Assembly: GCA_017959225.1 (NCBI GenBank)
Contig: JAGDBD010000104.1
Span: 1 to 32,451, forward strand
DNA length: 32,451 bases
Direction of reading: 5' to 3'
Origin: Fibrobacter sp.
GTDB lineage: Bacteria; Fibrobacterota; Fibrobacteria; Fibrobacterales; Fibrobacteraceae
Both the position numbers and the translations under genes were made by a program. Shown piece after piece: positions 8,585 to 16,254 of the stretch; positions within the stretch are counted from its first letter, which is position 1, and each line of letters begins with the position of its first letter. The notes below the pieces were generated by a model that saw nothing but the letters and a program-made list of their open reading frames with translations, did not search any database and was not told where the DNA came from.

Positions 8585-9412
8585 ATGTTCAAGAAAATTT
8601 TCCTCGCATCGGCACTAGCCTTTTCTTCGAGTTTTGCCACGTTAAACTTTTTCCCCGTCGGAAAAGCCAACCAGGCACAAGTGGACTTCGTATCCGTTTA
8701 CGTTTGGAACGATGATTTTTCCACATTGATCTTTCCGCTCAGCATCAAATACAATCCTATGGACAATTTTGAACTCTCCATTCAAAAGTTGGGATATATG
8801 GCTTGGAGCGAACCGAAAGACTGTGAAGACCTCCCCACCGGCTGTCCCGACCACAACGGTTTTACCGCTGCGACATTAGGCGTCCGTTATCAGTTTATTC
8901 CTACCCAGCCCTTTAAACCTTTATTTGCCGCCGCTGTAGACGTTTTCCTTCCTCTTTCTGCGGAAGCCGTTACCGATGGATATGATCCTTTCGGCTTCTA
9001 CGGAGCACTCCAGTACATTCAAATTTTTAGCCGTTCTCTCATTTTCGGTTCTGAATTTGGTCTAAAATGGCTCTTCGAGGACGATTACAAAGACGGATAC
9101 AGGTACATGGGCCAGCTTTTCGAAAAGAAAGAAGAAGGTCTTCAAATGACCGCTAAAGGAGAACTCGATTACACCTTTGCACCTATCAACACCACCATCT
9201 GGATCGGAGTGGACTTTAACAAAAAATTCACCGAAGACAAAATCAACGGCAAAAAGGATGACGATAGCGACGAAAGCCAAATCGACTTCCGAGTCGGTGC
9301 AAGTTACTTATTCACCCCCATGTTCCGTCTAAAAGTCAACTTCGCCTATTCGAAGGGAGACTTGGAAGGGGATCACAAAACCGTCAACAGCATCTTCTCG
9401 GTCATGTTCTAA
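8585..9412 (+). CDS. Predicted outer-membrane beta-barrel protein of unknown function
   Basis: A 275-residue exported protein with a clear signal peptide (MFKKIFLASALAFSSSFA, cleavage near residue 19). The mature part alternates polar and aromatic residues in strand-like stretches (VDFVSVYVWNDD, NFELSIQKLGYMAW, AATLGVRYQFIP, LIFGSEFGLKWLF, TTIWIGVDFNKKF, IDFRVGASYLFTPMFRLKVNFAYS) and ends in an aromatic residue (NSIFSVMF), as outer-membrane barrels usually do. One cysteine pair (about C79 and C86) could form a disulfide in a loop, and an acidic loop (KKDDDSDES) could bind metal. GGGAG (8573-8577) precedes the ATG at proper spacing. It stands alone between a divergent gene and its own terminator. 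I do not recognise a specific family. Confidence 0.7.
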   Translation: MFKKIFLASALAFSSSFATLNFFPVGKANQAQVDFVSVYVWNDDFSTLIFPLSIKYNPMDNFELSIQKLGYMAWSEPKDCEDLPTGCPDHNGFTAATLGVRYQFIPTQPFKPLFAAAVDVFLPLSAEAVTDGYDPFGFYGALQYIQIFSRSLIFGSEFGLKWLFEDDYKDGYRYMGQLFEKKEEGLQMTAKGELDYTFAPINTTIWIGVDFNKKFTEDKINGKKDDDSDESQIDFRVGASYLFTPMFRLKVNFAYSKGDLEGDHKTVNSIFSVMF

Positions 9413-9430
9413 CCCCGTACATTGTTCTTC

Positions 9431-9463
9431 AAAAAAACTCCTCGTCAACCGGGGAGTTTTTTG
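9431..9463 (+). terminator. Intrinsic terminator of the barrel protein gene
   Basis: The arms AAAAAACTCC (9432-9441) and GGAGTTTTTT (9453-9462) form a 10-bp stem including the T run, 19 bases after the stop. Confidence 0.85.
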
Positions 9464-9642
9464 CTTATGAATAAAAAAAATCGTTTAATATTTAACAACG
9501 GAATTTTGCAACCGCCCAAAATCCTTTGTTTTCACGGGATTTATTTTAAGAGTAAAAATGGAGAAAATCGGGTAAAAAGTTTCCATATTTTCACTCTCAC
9601 ATCACCTAGAAAGCTCTCGCCCTTCGGGGCGGGAGTTTTTTT
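9463..9642 (+). ncRNA. Candidate small RNA ending in an orphan UUCG-loop terminator
   Basis: Between the terminator of the upstream gene and the strong plus-oriented hairpin at 9614-9641 there is no convincing gene. A weak promoter-like pair (TTGCTT at 9461 and TAATAT at 9486, spacing 19) lies at the left edge. A terminator with no gene to end suggests a short transcript of about 140 bases. The only open frame here (ATG 9467) reads through the hairpin and has no ribosome site, so it is not called. I recognise no known RNA family. Confidence 0.3.
9614..9642 (+). terminator. Orphan intrinsic terminator with UUCG tetraloop
   Basis: The arms CTCTCGCCC (9614-9622) and GGGCGGGAG (9627-9635) close a TTCG loop, with one G-T wobble, followed by seven T. 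The T run is on the right only, so it acts on plus transcripts. Confidence 0.85.
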
Positions 9643-9652
9643 CATATGAAAT

Positions 9653-9676
9653 TAAAAAGCCCCCGATTTCTCGGGG
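9653..9676 (-). terminator. Intrinsic terminator of the sugar porter gene
   Basis: Read on minus, CCCCGA-GAAA-TCGGGG (plus 9661-9676, GNRA-type loop) is followed by GC and a run of T. It lies 24 bases after the stop of the transporter. Confidence 0.85.
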
Positions 9677-9700
9677 ACTCTCTGTTGAAGACTAAGCGGA

Positions 9701-11101
9701 TTACATTTCTTCCAAGTGCTTACCGTTCGTTTCACGCACGAACTTCGCCACAAAGAAGATGCTGAACGCCGCAAAGAGCGTGTAAAGCAAGTACGTCGGC
9801 CCAATGCCAATTCCGCCCTTGCCGGTGAGAATCGGGAACGACCAGGAAACGAGGAAGTTCGCAAACCACTGTGCAAGACCGCAAATCGAAATGGCCACAG
9901 CACGGATACGGTTATTGAACATTTCGCCGAGCATCACCCACATCACCGGACCCCACGTGACCGCAAAGAACGCCACATAGAAGTTCGCAGCCACGAGAGC
10001 GACCACAGCGCCACCGCCCAAGGATCCGTCCGGAGACGCATTCAAGAAGCAAAGTGCCAAAGTTCCAAGCGTAAGCATCATACCGACACTACCGATCAAA
10101 AGGAGCGGTTTACGGCCCACTTTATCGATCAAAAGAATCGCGACAACCGTCATCACCATGTTAATGATACTGTTGATAAGGCTCGAAAGGAATGCATCAC
10201 TTTCACCAAAGCCCACGCTCTGCCACAGCATAGAACCGTAGTAGAAGATCACATTGATACCGACGAGCTGCTGCAACACGGCAAGGCCAAGGCCCACCCA
10301 CACAATCGGCGCAACACGCTTCTTTCCATTGGTCAGTTTTTCAAGCAGGTCCGAAAGATGGTGACGCTTTTCATTGTCGAAAGACTTCTGAATGGCTGCC
10401 ACGTGTTCATCCAGACGATCCGGGTTGATCTTGGCAAAGACAGCCTTCGCTTCTTCGATTTTGCCCTGGGAAATCAAATATCTCGGCGATTCCGGAAGGC
10501 GAAGAGCCGCGATTCCATACATGAGCGCCGGAACGATTTCGATCCAGAACATCAACTGCCAAGCCTTGAAACTTCCAAGGATCACGTTGTTTGCAGAACC
10601 CGAAATTTTAACGATCAGGTAGTTGGAAAGCAACGCGATGAAGATACCGACAACGATTGCCATCTGCTGCATGGAACCTAAACGTCCACGCAAATGCGCA
10701 GGCGCGGTTTCAGCAATGTAAATCGGAGCGATGATACTTGCCATGCCGACGCCAATACCACCGATGACGCGCCACATAATAAAGTCCGGAATTCCAAAAG
10801 GAATACCGGAACCGATAGCGCTCACAAGGAAGAGGATTGCAGCGGCGAGCATGCATCTGACGCGTCCAAAGACGTCAGCCAAACGACCCGCGAAATAGGC
10901 ACCGCCAGCCGCACCGATCAAAGACAATGCGACAGCAAGGCCTAACTGGTAATCCGACATGGCGAAATGGACTTTTAATGCGCCATTCGCTCCGTTGATC
11001 ACAGACGAGTCGAAGCCGAAAAGGAAACCACCGAGGGCGGCGGCGAGAGTTATTTTGACAACATGACCGAGGTCAAGTTTTTCTGTAGATAGCTGATCCA
11101 T
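9701..11101 (-). CDS. MFS sugar porter family transporter (XylE/GalP/GlcP type)
   Basis: A 466-residue, 12-segment inner-membrane transporter of the sugar porter family, likely a proton-sugar symporter. Family signatures are present in order: GGFLFGFDSSVINGA in TM1, GRLADVFGR between TM2 and TM3, the RVIGGIGVGMASIIAPIYIAETAP block, PESPRYLI before the central loop, VLQQLVGINVIFYYG in TM7, DKVGRKPLLLIG, and WGPVMWVMLGEMFNNRIRAVA in TM10. The ATG at 11101 is chosen because AAGGAGG lies just upstream (complement of 11106-11112), and because the longer frame adds 11 residues with no role. It is a single gene with its own terminator. The substrate (glucose, xylose, galactose or similar) cannot be told. 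Confidence 0.93.
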   Translation of the reverse strand: MDQLSTEKLDLGHVVKITLAAALGGFLFGFDSSVINGANGALKVHFAMSDYQLGLAVALSLIGAAGGAYFAGRLADVFGRVRCMLAAAILFLVSAIGSGIPFGIPDFIMWRVIGGIGVGMASIIAPIYIAETAPAHLRGRLGSMQQMAIVVGIFIALLSNYLIVKISGSANNVILGSFKAWQLMFWIEIVPALMYGIAALRLPESPRYLISQGKIEEAKAVFAKINPDRLDEHVAAIQKSFDNEKRHHLSDLLEKLTNGKKRVAPIVWVGLGLAVLQQLVGINVIFYYGSMLWQSVGFGESDAFLSSLINSIINMVMTVVAILLIDKVGRKPLLLIGSVGMMLTLGTLALCFLNASPDGSLGGGAVVALVAANFYVAFFAVTWGPVMWVMLGEMFNNRIRAVAISICGLAQWFANFLVSWSFPILTGKGGIGIGPTYLLYTLFAAFSIFFVAKFVRETNGKHLEEM

Positions 11102-11145
11102 GCAGCCTCCTTGGTAATAGGTTAATTCTTTCACTGCTCTTTAAT

Positions 11146-11174
11146 AAAATAGGTTGCGAAGATCAGTTCCGCAA
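11146..11174 (-). promoter_or_regulatory. Candidate promoter of the sugar porter gene
   Basis: On minus, TTGCGG (complement of 11169-11174) and TATTTT (complement of 11146-11151) are 17 bases apart, a good match to a housekeeping promoter. It would give a leader of about 35-40 bases before the ATG. Confidence 0.4.
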
Positions 11175-11224
11175 GAAATTTCACTATCGATGTAAAGAAA
11201 TATTTTCCATGGATGCCTATGAAA

Positions 11225-11256
11225 TAAAAAAAAAGCCTCGTCGAGACGAGGCTTTC
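11225..11256 (-). terminator. Intrinsic terminator of argG
   Basis: A near-perfect palindrome (AAGCCTCGTC at 11233-11242 and GACGAGGCTT at 11245-11254) is followed on minus by a long T run. It lies 26 bases after the argG stop. Confidence 0.88.
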
Positions 11257-11281
11257 TTTATTCCAATTTGGAATGTTCCAG

Positions 11282-12559
11282 TTACTTCTTTTTCTTCACG
11301 TTGACCGTGCCGAATTCCACGTTGGTCTTCTTGCCGAGCAAGAGAGCACGTGTCTTCAGCGGAAGGCCGAAGCAGTGAATGAAGCCGATAGCGTCCTTCT
11401 GATCGTACATATCGACGTTGGAGAAGCTGCCGAGGCCCAGATCGTACAAGCTGTACGGGCTCTGCATGCCAGCCGGAATCACGTTACCCTTGTAAAGCTT
11501 GAGACGCACGTCGCCGGTCACCACCTTCTGGGTTTCCGTGATGAAGGCGTCCATAGCCTGGCGGAGCGGAGTGAACCACTGACCATTGTAAACGAGGTTT
11601 GCATAAGTCATGGCCATCTTCTGCTTTTCGAACATGGTTTCCTTGTCGAGAACCAGCTGTTCCAAGCATTCGTGAGCCTTGTAAAGGAGCGTGCCACCCG
11701 GAGTTTCGTACACGCCACGGCTCTTGAGACCCACGAGACGGTCTTCCACGATGTCGATCAAACCGCAAGCATTGTCGCCAGCGATCTTGTTCAACTTTTC
11801 GAGGAGTTCCACTGCGCCCATCTTCTTGCCGTCGAGAGCTACCGGAGTGCCCTTGTCGAAGGAAATGGTCACATAGGCCGGCTTGTTCGGAGCCTGTTCG
11901 TACGTCTTCGTATGCTTGAGCATGTCGTACTTGTGTTCCTTATCCGGTTCTTCGAGAATGCCACCTTCGTGGGAAAGGTGCCAAAGGTTACCGTCTTCGG
12001 AATAGATCTTTGTCTTGGAAATGCCGGCATGCGGAATCTTGTGAGCATCGAGATAGTCGATCATGCTTTCACGATCGTTGAATTCCCACTTCGGGTCCTT
12101 CCACGGAGCGATCACTTCGAGGGACGGATCGAGAGCCGCATAGGTGAGTTCGAAACGCACCTGGTCGTTACCCTTACCGGTAGCACCGTGAGCAACGGCA
12201 TAAGCACCTTCCATCTGAGCGATCTTCACCTGATACTTGGCAATGAGCGGACGGGCAAAGGACGTGCCGAGAAGGTAGGTGCCTTCATACTTAGCGCCAG
12301 CGCGAACGGTCGGCCAAACGTAATCTTCGAGGAATTCCTTGCGGAGGTCGAGTACGTAGCACTTGGAAGCGCCCGTTGCAAGAGCCTTCTTTTCGAGAGC
12401 GGCTTCGCTCGGGAAGTCGCCCTGGCCAAGATCAGCCGCGAAAGCGATCACTTCGCAGTCGTAGTTATCCTTGAGCCAAGGAATAATAACGGAAGTATCA
12501 AGTCCACCGCTATAAGCGAGGACGACCTTTTTCTTGGAGTTTTTAGCAGCTTTTGCCAT
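11282..12559 (-). CDS. argG: Argininosuccinate synthase
   Basis: ArgG joins citrulline and aspartate with ATP to make argininosuccinate, the penultimate step of arginine synthesis in the cytoplasm. The 425-residue product shows the ATP-binding P-loop motif AYSGGLDTS (15-23), the GTSFARPLIAKYQVKIA block, the AHGATGKGNDQVRFELTY signature, and IPHAGISKTKIYSEDGNLWHLSHEGGILE. AAAGGA precedes the ATG at a workable distance. The gene is single, with its own terminator. Its pathway partner argH lies about 6.3 kb away on the other strand, so they are not co-transcribed here. A lysine-rich C-terminal tail (VNVKKKK) is unremarkable. Confidence 0.97.
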   Translation of the reverse strand: MAKAAKNSKKKVVLAYSGGLDTSVIIPWLKDNYDCEVIAFAADLGQGDFPSEAALEKKALATGASKCYVLDLRKEFLEDYVWPTVRAGAKYEGTYLLGTSFARPLIAKYQVKIAQMEGAYAVAHGATGKGNDQVRFELTYAALDPSLEVIAPWKDPKWEFNDRESMIDYLDAHKIPHAGISKTKIYSEDGNLWHLSHEGGILEEPDKEHKYDMLKHTKTYEQAPNKPAYVTISFDKGTPVALDGKKMGAVELLEKLNKIAGDNACGLIDIVEDRLVGLKSRGVYETPGGTLLYKAHECLEQLVLDKETMFEKQKMAMTYANLVYNGQWFTPLRQAMDAFITETQKVVTGDVRLKLYKGNVIPAGMQSPYSLYDLGLGSFSNVDMYDQKDAIGFIHCFGLPLKTRALLLGKKTNVEFGTVNVKKKK

Positions 12560-12710
12560 TTTATTGTCCTTTTGAAGAGGAAGTTTAGTCGGTATTAAAT
12601 ATAGAACAATTTACCCCCATCTTGTTCCATAATTTTTTCCAATTTCTCATCCTAAGGGTATAAATTTTTTGATATCCTTTTTCCACATACTTTATCGTAT
12701 TTTAAAAGGG

Positions 12711-14465
12711 ATGCAACAACGTACTTACGAAATTTCTCAGGGGAAATCTCTTGCACAGGCTTTAAAAATCATTGGCAAGAGCAAAGCTTATCAAAACGCA
12801 TTCGATAAGCTTTTAATTGTCTATGAACCGAATTGCGATGAACAGTTCCTAGACAAGGAACGCATGACGATCCAAAAATATTTACCGGATATCAAAGTCA
12901 TCGCCATGACAACCTTTGGACCGGTGAGCAGCAATTTCATTTACCAAAAAAACACCCGGTTGACCCTGCTCCTATTTGACCGTTCCAAGATCGATATTTT
13001 TGAAGCCAACGGAAACGACAAGCATTTCAACAATCTCGGAGTCACTTGGGGATCTAAATTCCAAAGCATTCCAGATTTAAAAGGTTTGCTCTTTTTTTCG
13101 AGCAGCGCAACCTTGAACCCTGCCAGTTTAGTCCAAGAGCTCCAAGCGGCAAATTCCAATGTTCCGATTTTTGGGGCACAAGCTGGAACCCGGACTCTTG
13201 GAAACGACGAATCCAAAATCTTCAGTGCCAAACAGGTTTACGACAAAGGCGTTATTGTTGCAGCCCTCTCCGGAGAAGATCTTGAAATTTTTACCCAATA
13301 CACTTTAGGTTGGAAGCCCTTAGGCCGTACCCACGTTATCACCAGCAGCGATAGCCACGGCGTCGTTTCGACTGTAGACGGGAAATCCGTCAAAGAATTG
13401 TACGACAAATATCTCGACATTCCTTTTGACGAAGACTTTCCTGTAAAAGCCTGCGCATTTCCGCTCCTTTTCAAAAGCGGAAATACTTACACGGCAAAGA
13501 TTCCGATTCGTTACACGGAAGACGAAAAACTGATTTACCCGTCGGAGCTTAAAATTGGAACCAAGGTCTGGTTTTCCTATTCAAAGCCGGAATATCTTTT
13601 AAAGGAAACCCTCATCGCTGTCAATCGGATTGCTGAATTCCAGCCGCAGGGTCTGATGGTTTTTGCCTGCGTCAATCGACAGCTTTTTATGGGCGCAGAA
13701 AAAACGACCCGGGAGCACAATTACTTCCTAAAAGTTCTTCCTGAAGTCAGTTCCTGCTACGGCTATGGCGAAATTCTGCAAACAAAAAATGGTGGCGGAG
13801 TTTTTACGTCTTCCATCGTTTCCGCTGCTTTCCGCGAAGGCCCAGCAGATACCGATAAAATCATCAAGCCGATTATCGATCGAAAGCTTATTTCCAAAAA
13901 GAACCTCCACGAACTTTCGGACCAGCTCGTTTCATTTTTGGAAGCCACAACGGAAGATTTGAACAGCACCATTGACCAGTTAGCAGATCTTGCCGAACAC
14001 GATCAGCTGACCGGACTTTTTAACCGCAGAAAGATCAACGAAATTCTGGAATACGAACTTCGGAAGCGCCGCTCCGACGGAGACTTTAGCATTCTGATGT
14101 ACGACATCGACTTCTTTAAAAAGGTAAACGATGAATTCGGGCATCAGATAGGCGACCAAGTTCTCGTTCACGTTTCAAACCTGATCCGAAATTCGATTCG
14201 AGGCTGCGACGTTTTGGGACGCTGGGGCGGTGAAGAATTTATCTGCATTTTACCGAATACGCGGATCGCCGGGGCCAAAGCCCTTGCCGAACGCATGAGG
14301 CACCTGGTGGAATCTATTGAATTTCCGCCGCTCAAAAAATTGACCATTAGTCTTGGGATTACCGAAGTTCTTGCAAGCGATTCCTATGAAAGCTTACTGG
14401 TTCGTATGGACAATGCCCTTTACGATGCCAAAAAAAACGGTCGGAACCAGTTTTGCATCCATTAA
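12711..14465 (+). CDS. FIST-domain diguanylate cyclase (FIST_N-FIST_C-GGDEF)
   Basis: A 584-residue cytoplasmic protein with no transmembrane segment. Residues about 20-370 form a FIST sensor: FIST_N (GLLFFSSSATLNPASLVQELQ, VPIFGAQAGT, GVIVAALSG) and FIST_C (LMVFACVNRQLFMG, CYGYGEI). FIST domains are thought to sense small ligands such as amino acids. A helix (about 405-425) links to a C-terminal GGDEF domain with DQLTGLFNRR, MYDIDFFKKVND and the active site GGEEF (506-510). The inhibitory site RxxD is kept (R497-D500, exactly five residues before GGEEF), so feedback control by cyclic di-GMP is likely. The ATG at 12711 follows AAAAGGG directly, an unusually short spacing; a TTG at 12669 in the same frame is the alternative. 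It probably makes cyclic di-GMP in response to a bound ligand; the ligand is not known. Confidence 0.9.
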   Translation: MQQRTYEISQGKSLAQALKIIGKSKAYQNAFDKLLIVYEPNCDEQFLDKERMTIQKYLPDIKVIAMTTFGPVSSNFIYQKNTRLTLLLFDRSKIDIFEANGNDKHFNNLGVTWGSKFQSIPDLKGLLFFSSSATLNPASLVQELQAANSNVPIFGAQAGTRTLGNDESKIFSAKQVYDKGVIVAALSGEDLEIFTQYTLGWKPLGRTHVITSSDSHGVVSTVDGKSVKELYDKYLDIPFDEDFPVKACAFPLLFKSGNTYTAKIPIRYTEDEKLIYPSELKIGTKVWFSYSKPEYLLKETLIAVNRIAEFQPQGLMVFACVNRQLFMGAEKTTREHNYFLKVLPEVSSCYGYGEILQTKNGGGVFTSSIVSAAFREGPADTDKIIKPIIDRKLISKKNLHELSDQLVSFLEATTEDLNSTIDQLADLAEHDQLTGLFNRRKINEILEYELRKRRSDGDFSILMYDIDFFKKVNDEFGHQIGDQVLVHVSNLIRNSIRGCDVLGRWGGEEFICILPNTRIAGAKALAERMRHLVESIEFPPLKKLTISLGITEVLASDSYESLLVRMDNALYDAKKNGRNQFCIH

Positions 14466-14525
14466 AAGGGATCCTTTGCCCGTGTTGCGTCAACAGTCCG
14501 ATTCAAAAAATTATATTCTCCCTGT

Positions 14526-15515
14526 ATGAAAATTTCGGACAAAGCCTTTGGCTATTTTTCCTTTGCAGTCATTCTCCTGATTATCGTCGGAGTCACTTTC
14601 GGCATGTGGCAAGCACACCGGGAAAGTTCTACCCAGGCGATCATCGATTTTCAGGAACTTGGATCCCTATCTCCCGAAGATCCCATGACGGAAAACGGTT
14701 ATGAAATCGGGCACGTTGGCGACATACAATGGCTAGGCAACCGCTCCCGTGTAACCGTCGTTTTTGACGAACCCATTACCCTGCACGAAGGTACCCAATT
14801 TCGCAATGCGGCATTCGCCCTGATGGGACAGCGCAGAATCGAACTCATCCGTTCCCGCGAAGGAAAAGTGCTTCCTAAAGATCACGTTTTCCAAGGCGAA
14901 TTCGTACCGGGCATTACCGAATCTCTCCGTTTTATTACCGAGCTTCACGATCAAGTAATGGTGACACGAGATGCTATCCTTACCATCCTTTCCGGAAATG
15001 ACACCCTTCCCAGCGTAACGCAAAAATACCACGAAGCCATGGAGACCGTCGAAGGACTTCTTGACAATTTAGAGAAAAACACCCAGACAACCGGCAAAAA
15101 AATCCAGGATGTTCTCGCTCAAGCGGAAAACGCTTCTTCCGCAATCCATAAAACTGCCGACGCCGCAGATTCCACCATCCGAGTGTTAACGGAACAAGCC
15201 GACAGCTCCATTGCAAAGGCACAAACCGCATTACAAGGCCTTTCCGACGGAATCGGAAAAATCGAAAGCATCGTCGAAGCCGCAGAAACCGATACCCTTG
15301 CCCAAAATCTTTTGAACACCAAAGCCACGGTAGACAAAGTCAACCAGCTCATTTCCCAGATGGAGCAGCTGATTCAGGCCATTAACACGAAAGGCATTGC
15401 CGTATATGACGAAAACGGCAACAAGGTAAAGCTCCTCAAGTGGAAGAATTTGAATTTAATCGGTGAAACCGCCCGAGAAAAAGCGAAGAAGCGTCAAGAA
15501 AATCAAAAAAAGTGA
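14526..15515 (+). CDS. MCE/MlaD-domain protein with long coiled coil
   Basis: A 329-residue inner-membrane-anchored periplasmic protein. One N-terminal transmembrane helix (about 8-30) is followed by an MCE-like domain at about 38-115 (FQELGSLSPEDPMTENGYEIGHVGDI, VTVVFDEPITLHEGTQF, IELI), the fold that in MlaD forms a hexameric lipid-transfer ring. Residues about 140-300 are a long heptad-rich helix, as in the periplasmic tunnel-forming MCE proteins, and the C terminus is strongly basic. Family knowledge suggests phospholipid transport between the membranes. No MlaE permease or MlaF ATPase lies beside it. It follows the FIST-GGDEF gene by 60 bases on the same strand; no terminator is evident between them. 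No strong ribosome site is visible before the ATG. Confidence 0.75.
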   Translation: MKISDKAFGYFSFAVILLIIVGVTFGMWQAHRESSTQAIIDFQELGSLSPEDPMTENGYEIGHVGDIQWLGNRSRVTVVFDEPITLHEGTQFRNAAFALMGQRRIELIRSREGKVLPKDHVFQGEFVPGITESLRFITELHDQVMVTRDAILTILSGNDTLPSVTQKYHEAMETVEGLLDNLEKNTQTTGKKIQDVLAQAENASSAIHKTADAADSTIRVLTEQADSSIAKAQTALQGLSDGIGKIESIVEAAETDTLAQNLLNTKATVDKVNQLISQMEQLIQAINTKGIAVYDENGNKVKLLKWKNLNLIGETAREKAKKRQENQKK

Positions 15516-15535
15516 AAAATCTTCACACAACCCCC

Positions 15536-15563
15536 TTGACAAGAAATTCTCGTTTTTTATATT
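15536..15563 (+). promoter_or_regulatory. Promoter of tRNA-Asn
   Basis: TTGACA (15536-15541) and TATATT (15558-15563) are separated by 16 bases. Transcription would start about 7 bases before the mature tRNA. This is the best consensus promoter in the window. Confidence 0.75.
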
Positions 15564-15576
15564 TGGGTCACCGCGA

Positions 15577-15649
15577 TGCCTCATAGCTCAGTTGGTAGAG
15601 CCCCTGACTGTTAATCAGGTTGTCACTGGTTCGAGTCCAGTTGAGGCAG
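15577..15649 (+). tRNA. tRNA-Asn (anticodon GTT)
   Basis: The cloverleaf is complete: acceptor arms TGCCTCA and TGAGGCA pair perfectly, the D arm contains AGCTCAGTTGGTAGAGC, the anticodon stem CCTGA/TCAGG encloses the loop CTGTTAA with anticodon GTT, and the T arm is CTGGTTCGAGTCCAG. G is the discriminator base. CCA is not encoded and must be added enzymatically. It has its own promoter and terminator, and no integrase gene or partial tRNA repeat is seen nearby. Confidence 0.96.
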
Positions 15650-15652
15650 CTT

Positions 15653-15683
15653 AAAGACCCCGAGAAATCGGGGTCTTTTTTAT
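15653..15683 (+). terminator. Intrinsic terminator of tRNA-Asn
   Basis: The 11-bp arms AAAGACCCCGA (15653-15663) and TCGGGGTCTTT (15668-15678) close a GAAA tetraloop and are followed by further T. Confidence 0.9.
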
Positions 15684-15700
15684 TGCGAAAAAAAATGAAA

Positions 15701-15738
15701 ACGTAAAAAGCCCACAGAGAAATTTTCCTGTGGGCTTT
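15701..15738 (-). terminator. Intrinsic terminator of the SUI1/YciH gene
   Basis: The arms AAAGCCCACAG (15707-15717) and CTGTGGGCTTT (15728-15738) form an 11-bp stem; on minus it is followed by TTTTT. It lies 14 bases after the stop of the YciH gene. Confidence 0.88.
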
Positions 15739-15752
15739 ATGCGTTCTTCTAT

Positions 15753-16076
15753 TTAACCGCCAGCGAGCTTGACCGAATAGCCCCGTTTTTCCAGTTCCGT
15801 CTTGAGCACTGCCCGTTTATCTCCCTGAATTTCGATCTGGAAATCTTTGACCGTTCCACCGGTTCCGCATTTACGCTTCAAATCTCTCCCGAGATCTGCA
15901 AGGGCATCTGCATCCAAGTCGACACCCGTTACCACGCTCACCATTTTATTTCCGCCGAGGCGTTTTAAAAGAATGCGGACGACGCCATCCGTTTTAGGGC
16001 GTTCCGCTACAGGCTTCGGCTGTTCGATTTTGCCTTTTCCCGTCACGTAAACAAGGGAAGAACGTTCTTCAATCAT
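15753..16076 (-). CDS. yciH: SUI1/eIF1-like translation factor (YciH)
   Basis: A 107-residue cytoplasmic protein of the SUI1 family, the bacterial relative of eIF1. The SUI1 fold covers about residues 30-107, with VRILLKRLGGNKMVSVVTGVD, DLGRDLKRKCGTGGTVKD and EIQGDKRAVLKTELEKRGY; the KCGTGGTVKD block is the family signature. In E. coli YciH affects start-site choice in translation, but its role is not essential. GGAG lies 5 bases before the ATG. It diverges from the TIGR02147 gene across a 178-base AT-rich gap. Confidence 0.92.
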   Translation of the reverse strand: MIEERSSLVYVTGKGKIEQPKPVAERPKTDGVVRILLKRLGGNKMVSVVTGVDLDADALADLGRDLKRKCGTGGTVKDFQIEIQGDKRAVLKTELEKRGYSVKLAGG

Positions 16077-16124
16077 AAAATCTCCATGGAAATCGTTATA
16101 AATCTAGAAAAAAGAGAATCCCTC

Positions 16125-16217
16125 CTTTTTGTATCATAGAATTTAACGGATTTGCATAAATTTTCAAAATTTATCACGATTTTCACATAATTTTTGTCTT
16201 TTTGTATCATAATTTAA
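16125..16217 (+). repeat. Duplicated 14-bp motif upstream of the TIGR02147 operon
   Basis: CTTTTTGTATCATA occurs at 16125-16138 and 16198-16211. The first copy is followed by GAATTTAA and the second by ATTTAA, so similarity extends a few bases further. The copies are 73 bases apart, about seven helical turns, and the second ends directly beside the -35 element of the candidate promoter. The placement suits a pair of regulator or UP-type sites. Confidence 0.6.
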
Positions 16218-16246
16218 TTGCTTTCGAAAAAATTTCTGTATATATT
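16218..16246 (+). promoter_or_regulatory. Promoter of the TIGR02147 operon, apparently near-leaderless
   Basis: TTGCTT (16218-16223) and TATATT (16241-16246) are 17 bases apart. The predicted transcription start is about 16252-16255, at or just before the ATG at 16255, and no ribosome site lies upstream of that ATG. Confidence 0.5.
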
Positions 16247-16254
16247 CCATATAG

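Noticed and set aside
8560-8586. TTGACA with TATTAT 15 bases later as a promoter for the barrel protein gene.
   Set aside because: The -10 would overlap the start codon and the ribosome site would lie inside the promoter spacer, so the match is probably chance.
9716-10681. A 321-residue plus frame opposite the sugar porter.
   Set aside because: It is highly charged and His/Arg-rich, as expected from reading a membrane protein gene backwards, and it has no ribosome site.
11273-12598. A 441-residue open frame on plus opposite argG.
   Set aside because: It is the antisense shadow of argG: composition is typical of reverse-read codons, no domain is seen, and argG is certain.
15577-15649. tRNA-Asn as an attachment site for an integrated element.
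   Set aside because: No integrase gene, no repeat of the tRNA 3' end and no foreign-looking block is seen on either side.
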